Assembly: GCF_000701345.1 (NCBI RefSeq)
Contig: NZ_JNIJ01000043.1
Location: 1-59,208, forward strand
Reading direction: 5' to 3'
Length of the DNA: 59,208 bases
Source of the DNA: Bradyrhizobium sp. URHD0069
Lineage (GTDB): Bacteria > Pseudomonadota > Alphaproteobacteria > Rhizobiales > Xanthobacteraceae
Numbering within the stretch: the first letter of the stretch is position 1; each line of letters opens with the position of its first letter. A model generated the notes under the pieces. The model did not search any database. It worked only from the letters and a program-made list of their open reading frames with translations, and was not told the DNA's origin. The translations under genes were made by a program, and so were the position numbers. Below are positions 9,377 through 18,554 of the stretch, in pieces.

Positions 9377-10280
9377 CGTTCTTGACAACGCCTTGTAGTG
9401 TCGAACACCAGCCCGCAATCGAGGTTGCTCCGCTTTTATCCTCCAGAAGATTGATTTCCTTCAGATGTCTGGCAAGGAGGACTTTTGCGATAGCTGTCTG
9501 GTTTGGAGACTTCTTGAAGCGGTCGAGTAACGCTGGCTGCGCTTCCACATCTATCATGACAATATCTTTAGGCTGGAAGGCAAGGCGGCCCTCAACTCTG
9601 ATATTGGGCGCATTAACGCGCAGCTTGCAAAGAGTTTCGTCACCAGAGTAGCGCGATTGCATATAGGCTTCCGCGACTGCGGAAAAACGCCATCTGTTCC
9701 CGGACATGGCCACTACCGGTTCTTCGCGCGTGTCCGCGACCTGAGTTTCCGTCGCAGAAACCTTGCCTTCTTTAGACGCCCCGGCGCTGAGGGTTGCTTC
9801 GTTCTTCCCGAGGCTGAGGTTGCCACCTTTTAGCTGCGCACCAAGGGAGCCGCTTCCTCCTATTCGGAAGGCTTTAGTGTCAGCCTGTGTGCGCTGAATA
9901 TGCGTCTTTGCCACCACTGGCTTCTTGTCTCCAAAGCGGTGGGCAGAGGGATCAATTTCACACCCCGTCAGGTCTAAGCCGAGAGTGGCCCTCGCAAGTC
10001 CAATTTCCACGGACTTCGACCAGTCTTCCGACGACACAATCATGGTCCCAAATCGAACGTCTGCACCCAGCAGAAAATCATGCTCGTTAGCGCCCTGGGG
10101 AGCGAACAGGGTAACCTCTAGCAGATCGCCGCATCCGGCCTGCGCCATCTGTTCGAGGTTGATCGGCTTCGGTTTCTTCACGGGCGACAGATCGTCTTCC
10201 TCATCTATTCTCGCCTTCGCAAGATGCTTGCGAACCAGCGGGAGTGCAAGCAGAGCGGGCGATGCCGCGCACTTCTCCAC
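9369..10280 (-). CDS. Unknown protein, first gene of a coupled pair
   Basis: 303 residues from a GTG at 10280. The N-terminal half is charged (KARIDEEDDLSPVKKPKPIN). The middle holds a glycine/serine-rich stretch (IGGSGSLGAQLKGGNLSLG), and the C-terminal half is mixed, with PNIRVEGRLAFQPKDIVMID. No signal peptide or transmembrane helix is evident and I recognise no family. Its stop overlaps the start of the next gene by a few bases, so the two products are probably made in similar amounts. The promoter must lie in the 79-bp space shared with the recombinase gene. Confidence 0.6.
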   Translation of the reverse strand: MEKCAASPALLALPLVRKHLAKARIDEEDDLSPVKKPKPINLEQMAQAGCGDLLEVTLFAPQGANEHDFLLGADVRFGTMIVSSEDWSKSVEIGLARATLGLDLTGCEIDPSAHRFGDKKPVVAKTHIQRTQADTKAFRIGGSGSLGAQLKGGNLSLGKNEATLSAGASKEGKVSATETQVADTREEPVVAMSGNRWRFSAVAEAYMQSRYSGDETLCKLRVNAPNIRVEGRLAFQPKDIVMIDVEAQPALLDRFKKSPNQTAIAKVLLARHLKEINLLEDKSGATSIAGWCSTLQGVVKNDE

Positions 10281-10317
10281 CGCCGTACGAGGGGGGTTGA
10301 CCCGTACACAAATTGAC

Positions 10318-10331
10318 CTAACATCCGTTAG
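10318..10331. promoter_or_regulatory. Short inverted repeat in divergent promoter region
   Basis: CTAAC and GTTAG separated by ATCC lie 29 bp before the recombinase ATG and 38 bp before the divergent GTG. Nearby TTGACC hexamers could act as -35 elements. A candidate operator for autoregulation of the recombinase or its neighbour; the arms are short, so chance is possible. Confidence 0.3.
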
Positions 10332-10359
10332 AGCAAAACGTGTTCATAGGATTATAGTC

Positions 10360-11112
10360 ATGGCAGAGGGCAAGTTCGTCTCTTACCTGCGGGTCTCGAC
10401 GGATAAGCAGGGGCGTAGCGGTTTGGGCATCGAGGCCCAGCGTGAAGCGGTGGAACGCTATCTCAATGGTGGTCGGTGGACCGTGGCCGCAGAGTATGTC
10501 GAGACGGAGAGCGGGAAGCGCTCAGATCGGCCCAAGCTCGCCGCAGCCCTCGCACACGCCAAGGCCATCAGGGCCAAGCTGGTCTTCGCCAAGCTGGACC
10601 GGCTGACACGCAACGTGGACCTCCTGCGGTCCCTCGTCGCCAGCGACGTTGATCTTGTTTTTTGTGACCTGCCAAGCGTGCCTCCTGGCCCCATGGGCAA
10701 GTTCCTCCTTACGCAGATGGCTGCGGTAGCGGAGTTGGAGGCGGGTTTGATAGGCGAGCGCACCAAGAGCGCCCTTGCTGCGGCGAAGGCACGCGGCGTG
10801 AAGCTGGGCAATCCCAACGGCGCACGAGCGCTTACGGGCAAGCAGACCGGCAACGCTGAAGCCGTCGCCAAGATCAAGGAGAAGGCAGCACAACGCGCTA
10901 TAGACCTCCAAGGCATCGTGGGAGGCATCAAGCGCTCCGGCATCACGAGCGTCCGCAGCATCGCTGACGAGCTAAACCGTCAAGGCGTTCATTCGCCTCG
11001 TGGGGGAGCTTGGCATCCGACTGCCGTGGCTCGTCTCCTCAATCGCCTTCCTCAGCCGCCTAACACACAGGAGAATCACCGTGCTCATCCGGGGTGCAGC
11101 CGCTCGCCCTGA
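10360..11112 (+). CDS. Small serine recombinase (resolvase/invertase family)
   Basis: 250 residues. The N-terminal resolvase domain has the catalytic serine (Ser13 in SYLRVSTDKQ), the LVFAKLDRLTRN helix and GKFLLTQMAAVAELEAGLIG with the family E-helix. The C-terminal part contains a HTH-like segment (VRSIADELNRQGVHSPRGG, WHPTAVARLLNRL). I chose the ATG at 10360 because the upstream extension is antisense to the neighbouring gene and unlike any recombinase. It could resolve dimers or invert DNA within the island, or act as a second integrase. No invertible repeats were found beside it. Confidence 0.88.
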   Translation: MAEGKFVSYLRVSTDKQGRSGLGIEAQREAVERYLNGGRWTVAAEYVETESGKRSDRPKLAAALAHAKAIRAKLVFAKLDRLTRNVDLLRSLVASDVDLVFCDLPSVPPGPMGKFLLTQMAAVAELEAGLIGERTKSALAAAKARGVKLGNPNGARALTGKQTGNAEAVAKIKEKAAQRAIDLQGIVGGIKRSGITSVRSIADELNRQGVHSPRGGAWHPTAVARLLNRLPQPPNTQENHRAHPGCSRSP

Positions 11113-11248
11113 TCCTCTCAGCCCTCGTGCAAACCCAAAGCGTGTTTCTGGCCAGCTTAGCCGGGCTCGCTGGAGCGCTCTGCGCAAGCTGAAAAACTCC
11201 TAACCCGGGTGAAACTCCATGATGCACGGGAAAATGCGTCGTGCTTTG

Positions 11249-11743
11249 CTAACGAGTAGGTTCGACTGACGAGGCGGCAACGGTGCACCAATCCCTCGCA
11301 ATCTCAGCCAACTGCTCCCTCACCGAGGGGTCCGCCGCAACCTTCTCCCAAGCCTGCTGTCCAATCTCCTCATGATAATCGTAATCCTCTGAGCGACCAC
11401 TTTTATCTATGGCTTTGGCCACCGCCTCACGAACTCGGTCGGCTAATTGGAGGGCCAAAATAATCGGCTCACGATAGCTTTCTTCGAAAAGCCTGCGCTG
11501 TTTGATCATTGACGAATGCGAGATACGCCTTCCACGAACTGTCGGATCGTCTGGCCCCATCATGTCCTTCCATTTCTGAGAATTATACCGAGAATAGTTG
11601 GTGAACATGCCGCCGTTGTTTTTCCAGAACCTTTCATCTTCGTCCAAAGCACGGTTTTCGTAGGTATTCCGGATGGCATGGGTGTACCAAAGCACTGAGA
11701 GGACGGCCTTGATTTCGGCATTGCTTAGCATTTCGCGCTCCAC
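11249..11743 (-). CDS. Hypothetical helical protein
   Basis: 164 residues from a GTG at 11743 (the ATG four codons later, 11731, is equally possible). It is largely helical and charged (YTHAIRNTYENRALDEDERF, LALQLADRVREAVAKAID), with aromatic residues near the N-terminus and no membrane segment. It stands alone between the recombinase and the GYF-domain gene. No family recognised. Confidence 0.55.
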   Translation of the reverse strand: MEREMLSNAEIKAVLSVLWYTHAIRNTYENRALDEDERFWKNNGGMFTNYSRYNSQKWKDMMGPDDPTVRGRRISHSSMIKQRRLFEESYREPIILALQLADRVREAVAKAIDKSGRSEDYDYHEEIGQQAWEKVAADPSVREQLAEIARDWCTVAASSVEPTR

Positions 11744-11987
11744 TGCAAATTGTCTCGTCAGCGTCAGTCAACACTTTCAAACCAGCACTGACAAGAAATC
11801 GTTGAAATTGCTTTTAGGGTCCCTCCACTCAAAGCGATTTGAAAGCTCTTTGATCTAATCGATTTCAAAAAGTCGGAGTAAATCCGCGGTTGTTGTTAGA
11901 TCGAAATGCGATGAGAAAGCCGCCCGGGGGACGGGGCCATTTCGGGAGAATTGTGGCAGAGCGCGGTAGATTATGGCGGCGCGTTCT

Positions 11988-12791
11988 TTAGACAACGAGA
12001 GGCTCAGTCTCTTCATCTTCTTTGTGCTGACTTGCTCTCACTATCGCGTAGATGGCCAGTCCAATGCCGAGCGTTCGTAGCACCATGTGCATTCCAACCC
12101 CAGCCGCGCTGACCTTCGCGAACTCATCTAAGAACACGACATTGGTACCAAGCGCGATGATTTGATAGAGCAAGACGCATACGCACACCGCAACGGACTG
12201 CGCACGCGCCCCCCACACTGTCAAACCAAAAACGACGCATAAATCGAAGAGGAACGTGAGCATCTCTGGGTCTGGTTTGTCAGTGGCATAGAGGGTCACG
12301 TGTCCTATGGCCATCCAAAGCGTCTGCCCAACAAGCACGCCCAGCATCCAGGCCGCATAGCCCCGCAGCTTTGCCTTTGTAAGAACCCAAATAGACACGG
12401 TGATAAGAAGAACTGGCATCCAGTAGACGCCACCAAGCGCCTTGCTCAGGATGACACTAACCAAGGCAGCCGCTATCACCGCTATTGTGCCCATCCAACT
12501 GCGGGGCTTGTCTTCAACCTGCACAGCTTGCCGGTACTCAGGCGATAGCGGCGATACGTGCCGCTCTATAGTCGCTGGCTTAACAACGGCCGTTGGCGGG
12601 AGTGGCGGTGGCCCACCGACCGCCCTAGCAAGCTCTGGCAGTGATCCGGCTTCCATCCATTCTTGAAAGCCTTCTCGCCATACGAGAACGCGTGAAGCAT
12701 CCCGGCGGGTTCTCAGCACTTTGCGAAGTTCATCGAGTGCGATTGGACCTACTGAATTGCCTGCTTCCGCGTAGTACCAGCCGTCAGACAT
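11988..12791 (-). CDS. GYF_2 (DUF4339)-domain integral membrane protein
   Basis: 267 residues. The first ~55 form a GYF_2 domain: GWYYAEAGNSVGPIALDELR, then VLVWREGFQEWMEAGSLPEL, followed by a proline stretch (GGPPPLPP). After a linker, about five hydrophobic segments span the membrane, starting with MGTIAVIAAALVSVILSKA. GYF_2 domains are peptide-binding modules common at the N-terminus of bacterial membrane proteins. The role here is unknown. The start is fixed by conservation of the WYY motif close to the N-terminus. Confidence 0.75.
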   Translation of the reverse strand: MSDGWYYAEAGNSVGPIALDELRKVLRTRRDASRVLVWREGFQEWMEAGSLPELARAVGGPPPLPPTAVVKPATIERHVSPLSPEYRQAVQVEDKPRSWMGTIAVIAAALVSVILSKALGGVYWMPVLLITVSIWVLTKAKLRGYAAWMLGVLVGQTLWMAIGHVTLYATDKPDPEMLTFLFDLCVVFGLTVWGARAQSVAVCVCVLLYQIIALGTNVVFLDEFAKVSAAGVGMHMVLRTLGIGLAIYAIVRASQHKEDEETEPLVV

Positions 12792-12899
12792 TTCCTACCC
12801 CCCATGCCCGAAAAGACTATTCCGCAACCCCTAAGGGCGTGCAAGAGGCGGCACCTACGAATGAGGGAAAAACGGCACTTAGTTGTGAAGGCACAGAGA

Positions 12900-13100
12900 G
12901 TTAATCGTCCAACTGGACGCTTAAACACAGAGCGCGAGCCTCCCCTATCCACAAGGAGGCGGCTTGAAACGGCTTTTGATCTCAGAAGCTCGCGTTAAGC
13001 CAGCCATCGGACGCCTATACACCAAGAGGCGCTGAAAGAGCCTTTCGATTCAAGAGTTCAGTGGGTTAAGCCTCCAACTGGACGCTTGTACACAGAGGGG
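12900..13100 (+). repeat. Three degenerate repeat units
   Basis: Units starting at 12900, 12994 and 13065 share GTTAA-CC-CCAACTGGACGCTT--ACACAGAG with substitutions (unit 2 is most diverged), followed by partly similar GAGGCG-TGAAA-GCTTTTGAT text in units 1 and 2. Spacing is 94 and 71 bp. Read in frame, each unit gives V-N/K-R/P-P/A-T/I-GRL, but the frames are interrupted, so they are either a decayed repetitive gene or a non-coding site array. Confidence 0.5.
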
Positions 13101-13435
13101 CTGTCTCACTTCTGGGATACACCTTCATTCGAGGAGAGCGCCTCCAACATCAAGGACATGCCATTTCCCGCTCTACGCACTTCAACGCCTTCCTCCGCGC
13201 GTGCTCAGACGCGAACGAGCTTCAGAAGCTCTACAGCGCTCTCAAAGCCGGTTGGATCGAAGATGACCTAGCCGACTTCGCACGCTGGCATTTCGGCACG
13301 CCCTTCATTGGCCTGAGCAGGCGGAAACTCATGGCCATCATTAATAGCGCTTTGTCACGAGACTACTTCGCCCGTCGTTTCTTGAAGGAACGCGAGCAAC
13401 GGCCCGTCTCGCTGCACGCATCGCGCATCAGATAA
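13070..13435 (+). pseudogene. Open frame without start codon; probable truncated gene
   Basis: 121 codons are open between a TAA at 13067 and TAA at 13433. They read as a convincing protein, e.g. STHFNAFLRACSDANELQKL, WIEDDLADFARWHFG and DYFARRFLKEREQRP. There is no ATG, GTG or TTG in the first half; the first ATG lies near the C-terminus. It begins inside the third degenerate repeat unit. I interpret it as a 5'-truncated gene, or one using a non-standard start. It is followed 20 bp later by the next small gene. Family unknown. Confidence 0.5.
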
Positions 13436-13455
13436 CTCGAATACAAAAAACACCA

Positions 13456-13746
13456 ATGACCTCTCAATCAGAGCTACGGACTTCGTTCCAGTACCTCCGC
13501 TCCGTCTGCCGTGACTTCTCCGAACGCATGGTGCTTGGCAGCGCCTTCCGAAACGGATGGAGCGCGGCTTCAATTACCCACCTTGCTGAAGGCTTCAAAG
13601 AAGGCCGATACGGTCGGACCATCAAGCCGAAAGAGTACGCCTTTCAGCGCACCATCCAAATGGCCTCTGAGCGCATTTACGAAGCAGGCAAGCCCTACTG
13701 GCTGATGCAGCGCGTCAACACCTTCGAGAAAGAAACAACAAGCTAA
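13456..13746 (+). CDS. Small hypothetical island protein
   Basis: 96 residues, basic and aromatic (TSFQYLRSVCRDFSERMVLG, YGRTIKPKEYAFQRTIQM). No membrane segment. It directly follows the truncated frame ending at 13435 and may belong with it. Not recognised. Confidence 0.55.
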   Translation: MTSQSELRTSFQYLRSVCRDFSERMVLGSAFRNGWSAASITHLAEGFKEGRYGRTIKPKEYAFQRTIQMASERIYEAGKPYWLMQRVNTFEKETTS

Positions 13747-13898
13747 TGCCCATAGTCTACGTACATGGTGCCGAGCCGTGCTGACGAACACCGGTATCTG
13801 CTGCGGTTTCTGATGGCCCCTAGCGCGGTCATCGACCTCCTGATTGAGGGAGGCAATGTCTTGCGCTAGGATGCGCGCGGCAAGGGGGAAGCATCACA

Positions 13899-14156
13899 AT
13901 GAACAGCTTGGACCAATTGGATGATTTTTGGCGCGAAGCTCTCCAATCGAACGCGTATGATCAAACGAAATACACTGACCTCCTAAAGCGGCTGCAAGAT
14001 CAAGTCTCGCATCTACCACAAGAGGAGCAAGACAAGTTTTTTATGCCATTTGTCACTCGTAACGCGGAATACATTGCCATCGCGAAGCGGGACAAAGACG
14101 CGCTGAGGGTGAGATTGGGGGTGCCTGTTTCATCGGTTGGCTCAAGTGGCCGCTGA
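13899..14156 (+). CDS. Small acidic helical protein
   Basis: 85 residues starting at an ATG with a purine-rich ribosome site (AAGGGGGAAG) 7 bp upstream. Mostly helical (LDQLDDFWREALQSN, YTDLLKRLQDQVSHLPQEEQ), without signal or membrane features. The size and composition resemble small accessory proteins of mobile islands. Function unknown. Confidence 0.6.
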   Translation: MNSLDQLDDFWREALQSNAYDQTKYTDLLKRLQDQVSHLPQEEQDKFFMPFVTRNAEYIAIAKRDKDALRVRLGVPVSSVGSSGR

Positions 14157-14239
14157 CACGGTCGTTCGCGCGACCATATGGCAAAGCATTGCGATGCTCT
14201 TCCGGGGTTTTCGATGAGTGCTCATTACGAGGTGATCGA

Positions 14240-14416
14240 GTGAGCCAACGCGAAGTCTGGGTCTTCTGCGATTGCCCGGGATGCCCGCACGAAGCCAACA
14301 TGGATGTTGACGGCATGAACCTCTGCGCTGAGTGCTTCATCGAGTATTCGCGGGAGGGTAAGGTAATCGACAAGACCAAGTCCGACGAGGATGGCGAGCC
14401 GTACATGGAGGATTGA
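14240..14416 (+). CDS. Small zinc-ribbon-like protein
   Basis: 58 residues from a GTG at 14240, preceded by GAGG. The longer frame back to 14189 lacks a ribosome site. Two cysteine knuckles are visible: CDCPGC near residue 11 and CAEC near residue 34, followed by an acidic tail. This suggests a zinc-binding fold that could bind nucleic acid or protein. No specific family recognised. Confidence 0.55.
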   Translation: MSQREVWVFCDCPGCPHEANMDVDGMNLCAECFIEYSREGKVIDKTKSDEDGEPYMED

Positions 14417-14645
14417 GCAGTGAAGTGCCCGGCATAGGGCGAGAGCATTTCCCCTTCTGACGTGTGATGTCCGTTATTGGAGGAAGATCGGAAGTCGATT
14501 TTCGGAGCAATCAGGACCGCTTTTGTGCCCAACACAGACAATTCTGGGATTGGCCGAGGTTAGACTACTTTTGGCAGCGAACGAGGGGTCGGAACAGATG
14601 ATTGGCAAACCGTGCGAACGCCCTGCTAAAATCATTGGACAATGA

Positions 14646-15581
14646 CTATTCGGGTAGCTGATTCCGTAGTTCCTCTTGAGCCCACTCCTTCAGACCCTTT
14701 GGGTCCTTTACTTTGAACACGCCTTTCTCGGAACGCTGCGTTCCTAAGAACCGCAGTATGCGAACAAGAACATACCTTCGAGCTTCAATTTGCCGATGCA
14801 ATTTGTTCTTGGGTTCAAATGTGAGACCGACCGAGAACTGAGATTTCTTGCCGCCAAAAGGAAGCCGGCTCAAGAACACGATAAGGCTGAGGCACTGCAT
14901 AGCGTAGACCAATGTGCGCACTGATGCGTCTGTGACGCGTCCCAGAAAACCAGGCCAAGCCACTTTCTCATCGTCCACCGCAAGCACGGTCATGGCAGCA
15001 CTGACATAGCTAGGATGGACAGATGTTGACAGAAATTTCCCTTCCTCTCTTCGAAAACTCTCATATTGCGTCGACCAATCTACGGCGCGCCCTTCGAGAG
15101 GCAACGCGGCTAGGATTGACTTTCTAGCCTTACCTCGCTGAACGTGCTTCTGCCAAAATTGTTCTGGCGCTTCTTCTTTCTGGAATTCGGTTCGCAAGTC
15201 CGGTCGTACGATCAGCAACGCCATAACGTCTGAATATTCTGCCAGAGAGCGCGCCAAGATTTTTGCGGATACATCATGACCGATACACGCTGCATGGCGA
15301 ACTGAGAGTGCGAGCGAGCATATAGCGGACGCTAAGTGGGCGTAGGCATAATCCTCTCGTTTCAAGGAGCCATTGCTATACAGCAGCACAGTGGCAACAT
15401 CTGCAAGCCAAGATATGAATTCGTCGTAAAGCTCCAAGTGATTTTGGAAAGCAACTGAAGTAAGTTTGTTATTGAGAATTATCGCGTGACCCGCATAAAT
15501 GGCGGCTACTCCGCGCTTTGGTTTTCGAACTCGGGTTTTCTTCCACGATTTTGCTATCAAGGACTTTGCCGTTTCTGTCAC
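14646..15581 (-). CDS. Hypothetical helical protein (possibly DUF5677-like)
   Basis: 311 residues. The centre shows AICSLALSVRHAACIGHDVS, AKILARSLAEYSDVMALL, and later SVHPSYVSAAMTVLA, a pattern of helices with conserved histidines reminiscent of DUF5677/AbiV-like helical proteins; this resemblance is weak. No signal peptide. It is the only long minus-strand gene in this half of the island. Function not assigned. Confidence 0.6.
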   Translation of the reverse strand: MTETAKSLIAKSWKKTRVRKPKRGVAAIYAGHAIILNNKLTSVAFQNHLELYDEFISWLADVATVLLYSNGSLKREDYAYAHLASAICSLALSVRHAACIGHDVSAKILARSLAEYSDVMALLIVRPDLRTEFQKEEAPEQFWQKHVQRGKARKSILAALPLEGRAVDWSTQYESFRREEGKFLSTSVHPSYVSAAMTVLAVDDEKVAWPGFLGRVTDASVRTLVYAMQCLSLIVFLSRLPFGGKKSQFSVGLTFEPKNKLHRQIEARRYVLVRILRFLGTQRSEKGVFKVKDPKGLKEWAQEELRNQLPE

Positions 15582-16282
15582 TGGTCCTCACTGCCTCAAA
15601 CTGTCGCCATTCGCGGGGGGCGGCGTTAGCGCGCTCTCCCATCAAGATCATACTTATAAGTCTCTCAATTGGTCAAAGGTGATCGCCTGCAAGCATATCT
15701 GCTTGTGGGCACATCACGGACTTCCCATTAAGCCGGACTTGGGTCCGCTATGCGTAACAAAGCGGACATCGACGGCGGCAAAGAGAGGCAGCACCAACAG
15801 GGCACGTCTCTTCAGGTCCCATCAGGTTCTTATGCGGCGTGTAGGCAGAAAGTTCGTCAATTGCGGAGTTGAAAGAAGTGAGGCTGCACGTCCTCTCGCT
15901 TGCAATCTCTCGCCACAGCGTTCCAGGAGTGGCGCGATAGCTACACGGCTCTTGAGGGCTTTCAGGAATCCACTGAGAGGTCAGCACGCTTAACCGCCCT
16001 TCGTGTAGGGTACGGCATAAAGCCTCTCTATGGATTCCCTAGAGGCTCTCACGGGCCTTCTGCCTGAGGTCTAACAAGCACCTTCAAAGCACACGGTGGG
16101 CACCAACAATACACAGGCGGTGCCTAAGCCATTGGTGTGCTTCTGGAATAGGCACATTCAAACGCCTATTTCAGCCGTCTACCGCCGTCGAAGCGCCGTA
16201 AAGCCCGTTCGGCACCACCCTAAACACACCCCCGAAACCTCCTAAGAAGACTTTTTTCTGTTTCTCTTAGGGGCTTTCAGGG
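15582..16282. other. Hairpin-rich leader upstream of the island helicase
   Basis: Roughly 700 bp without a convincing gene; a short TTG-initiated frame ending at 16066 reads plausibly but cannot be supported. From 16021 on there are several inverted repeats: AGCCTCT/AGAGGCT (16021-16047), GTGCCTA/TAGGCAC (16120-16155), AGCACAC/GTGTGCT around 16088-16141, and CCTAAGA/TCTTAGG around 16241-16271 beside a T-tract. This is a candidate replication or transfer origin, or an attenuator for the helicase gene. Confidence 0.4.
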
Positions 16283-18310
16283 GTGCCTTTCCCCCGCCCT
16301 GTTCGCACCCACTCCGGTGCTCGAACGCTATGGGCAATCTCTCCTCAATCCCTTCCGGGTTCCCAAATGCAACATCCCATCGGATTGCACAGCCTTTCGC
16401 TCGTGCCGCCGCAAGTCTTTTCAGCCCGCATGAAGCACCACTGGACCTCCTCGCTTGGTCTCTGTGCATCAGCACCGCTGGAGAAGCTCTGGACCATCAT
16501 GGCCAAGACGTTCAACGAGGCCATCACTGACAGTGCTAACGGTGTCCAAGCCCCTTGGCGCATCCTCCAGCCTCCTACCGGCTCAGGAAAGACCCGAGGA
16601 GCGTGCCTCTTTGCTGCAATGTTGGCAGAGATGAACATGACGAGTGCTGCACCTGTTGGCAGCATCATAGTAACACGTCTCATTGACGAGGCTGATGCAC
16701 TCGTTAGCGAAATCAATGCCCATGCCGGCCGTGAGGCCGCGATTGCTCATCACTCTCGTGCTCCCAAACCAACCGACACGCTACAGCAATACGACACGTT
16801 GGTGATTACACACCAAGCGTGCGTGAACGCATCGGCCAGCCTCAATGCCTCACGAGGGGCCGCCTTTGAGCGCCTGAGCCGCTGGAGAGGCGGAGACCGT
16901 CTCCTGACTATCATTGATGAGGCGCTAGCCAACGTGGTGGAGGACGTGAAGGTCACAGCCAACGATATCGCTGAAGTGCTGCGGTACATAACCAATGACC
17001 TGGACAAGGCACTACCGACCGAATGTGTGGCCCTTCGGCTGCTCAGGCAGGCGCTCGCCGCTTATGAGGACCACGATCGAGGCGCTTCAGTATTCTTGCC
17101 TGAAGCCATCAATGCTTCCTCAGATGCGCCGCTCGTGAACTTCGCTCCTCTGCGAACCGCAATGAAGAGCATTCAATACGACCGTTTAGGCGCTCACATG
17201 GAAGATACCAACACTCGCCTGCGCATTGGGAGAGAGATTGATCGGACCCTTGAAGGCTGTCAGGCGCTCTTCGAGCAATGGTCCTACTACGCGAAGAGCG
17301 GCGATGAGCATTCATTCAACTCATCGTCCCTATCGGTTCCTTGGGGCGCTCCCGGCCCCGTCGTGCTTGATGCCACCGCACGAGCCGATTTCTTGTGGGA
17401 CTTGTTCGAGGACAAGGCGCGACTGGAACCAACTCCAAGCCACGTCCGTGACTACAGCAACGCCACGCTTCACGTCGCGCGGTGTAGCGGCGTAGGTAAG
17501 CGGGCGATGGTCAAGAACTTCAAGACGCGGTTCGCACGGCTCGCCGCCGATCTTGAGAAGCAATTGCCTCCATCCAGTTCGGTCTTCCTGTGCACCCACA
17601 AGGCTAATTCTCACATAGCGAAGGGCGAAGGCATGGGCTTTGAGAGGCTCGCAGTTGGCCATTGGAACGCGGTGGACGGGCGCAACGATTGGGCCAACTT
17701 CGAGACGGCTGTGATATTCGGCCTGCCGTACCGGGACCAGATATGGGCGAATAACACCTTCTTCGCCGTACAGGGGTTGCAGACTAACGAATGGATGAAA
17801 TCTCCAGTCTGGAAGAGCCACACGGACGTGAGGCGCGTCATGAGGCAGCGTCAGCTTTCCGTGTCGATCATTCAAGCCATCAATCGCATCCAACTGAGGC
17901 GCGTGGTTGATGAGGAAGGACGCTGCCCGCAGGCGAATGTCTACATTGTGTTGCCGAAGGATGCTGATGGTGACGCCATCTTGACCAACGTCATGGCCGA
18001 TATGCCCGGCCTCAAGGTCGCAGACTGGCCCTTCGAGATGGATGGGCCGAAGGTGAAGAGGCCGCGCAAAGGCTCATCGCATGAAGCGTTGATATCGTTC
18101 ATGGAGGCGCGCTTGCCCGGCAGGACACCACTGTCAGCCATCCGGCGCGAGCTATCCCTGAGCGAAACGGCATTCAAGAAGCTGAGGGAGACCCTGGGAA
18201 ACAAGGATCACACCACCACCAAGGCTCTGAGCGCTCTCGGTGTTGAATACCTTGTGACAGGGAGAGGTAGAGGAGCGAAGAGTTTCCTCGCTAAACATCA
18301 GCCCGCATAG
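16283..18310 (+). CDS. DEAD-like SF2 helicase/ATPase of the island
   Basis: Up to 675 residues. The start is uncertain: GTG at 16283, or ATG at 16367, 16430 or 16499; none has a good ribosome site and conservation seems to begin near 16490. Walker A is LQPPTGSGKT (Lys103), followed by SIIVTRLIDEADALVSEI, and a Walker B-like LLTIIDEALANVVED. A later FGLPYRDQIW and a Q-x-x-N-R-I-Q segment (IIQAINRIQLRR) resemble helicase motif VI of element-encoded helicases. The C-terminal ~75 residues look like a winged helix (SAIRRELSLSETAFKKLRE). Probably drives replication of the excised island (inference). It follows a hairpin-rich region and ends 240 bp from attR. Confidence 0.75.
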   Translation: MPFPRPVRTHSGARTLWAISPQSLPGSQMQHPIGLHSLSLVPPQVFSARMKHHWTSSLGLCASAPLEKLWTIMAKTFNEAITDSANGVQAPWRILQPPTGSGKTRGACLFAAMLAEMNMTSAAPVGSIIVTRLIDEADALVSEINAHAGREAAIAHHSRAPKPTDTLQQYDTLVITHQACVNASASLNASRGAAFERLSRWRGGDRLLTIIDEALANVVEDVKVTANDIAEVLRYITNDLDKALPTECVALRLLRQALAAYEDHDRGASVFLPEAINASSDAPLVNFAPLRTAMKSIQYDRLGAHMEDTNTRLRIGREIDRTLEGCQALFEQWSYYAKSGDEHSFNSSSLSVPWGAPGPVVLDATARADFLWDLFEDKARLEPTPSHVRDYSNATLHVARCSGVGKRAMVKNFKTRFARLAADLEKQLPPSSSVFLCTHKANSHIAKGEGMGFERLAVGHWNAVDGRNDWANFETAVIFGLPYRDQIWANNTFFAVQGLQTNEWMKSPVWKSHTDVRRVMRQRQLSVSIIQAINRIQLRRVVDEEGRCPQANVYIVLPKDADGDAILTNVMADMPGLKVADWPFEMDGPKVKRPRKGSSHEALISFMEARLPGRTPLSAIRRELSLSETAFKKLRETLGNKDHTTTKALSALGVEYLVTGRGRGAKSFLAKHQPA

Positions 18311-18321
18311 GGGCTGGTAGA

Positions 18322-18507
18322 TCAGACTTGCCGGTGCAGTTCCGAAAGGCGCTGCATCGGTGTTTTTCGAGCGCGCGAAGGCAGCACGAATTGACGCACT
18401 GCCTTGCCCCAACGGCTCAGCCCCAATAGCGTTGCAAGGTCCGCAAGCCGGTGCTTGCCATCGGCGGGGCGGGTGTGGTTGATGGGTGTGGTTTTGCGAT
18501 TTGCCAT
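18322..18507 (-). CDS. Small basic protein next to attR; candidate excisionase
   Basis: 61 residues from an ATG at 18507 with GAAGGAC 9-10 bp upstream. Basic (MANRKTTPINHTRPADGKHR), then an HTH-like LADLATLLGLSRWGKAVRQF. It lies 48 bp from the right attachment site and converges on the helicase. Small basic HTH proteins at att ends are often recombination directionality factors, but the family is not recognisable by eye. Confidence 0.5.
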   Translation of the reverse strand: MANRKTTPINHTRPADGKHRLADLATLLGLSRWGKAVRQFVLPSRARKTPMQRLSELHRQV

Positions 18508-18554
18508 TTTCGAGAAGTCCTTCTGCCACAGGGGTTTCTTGGACTTCTGAGGTG

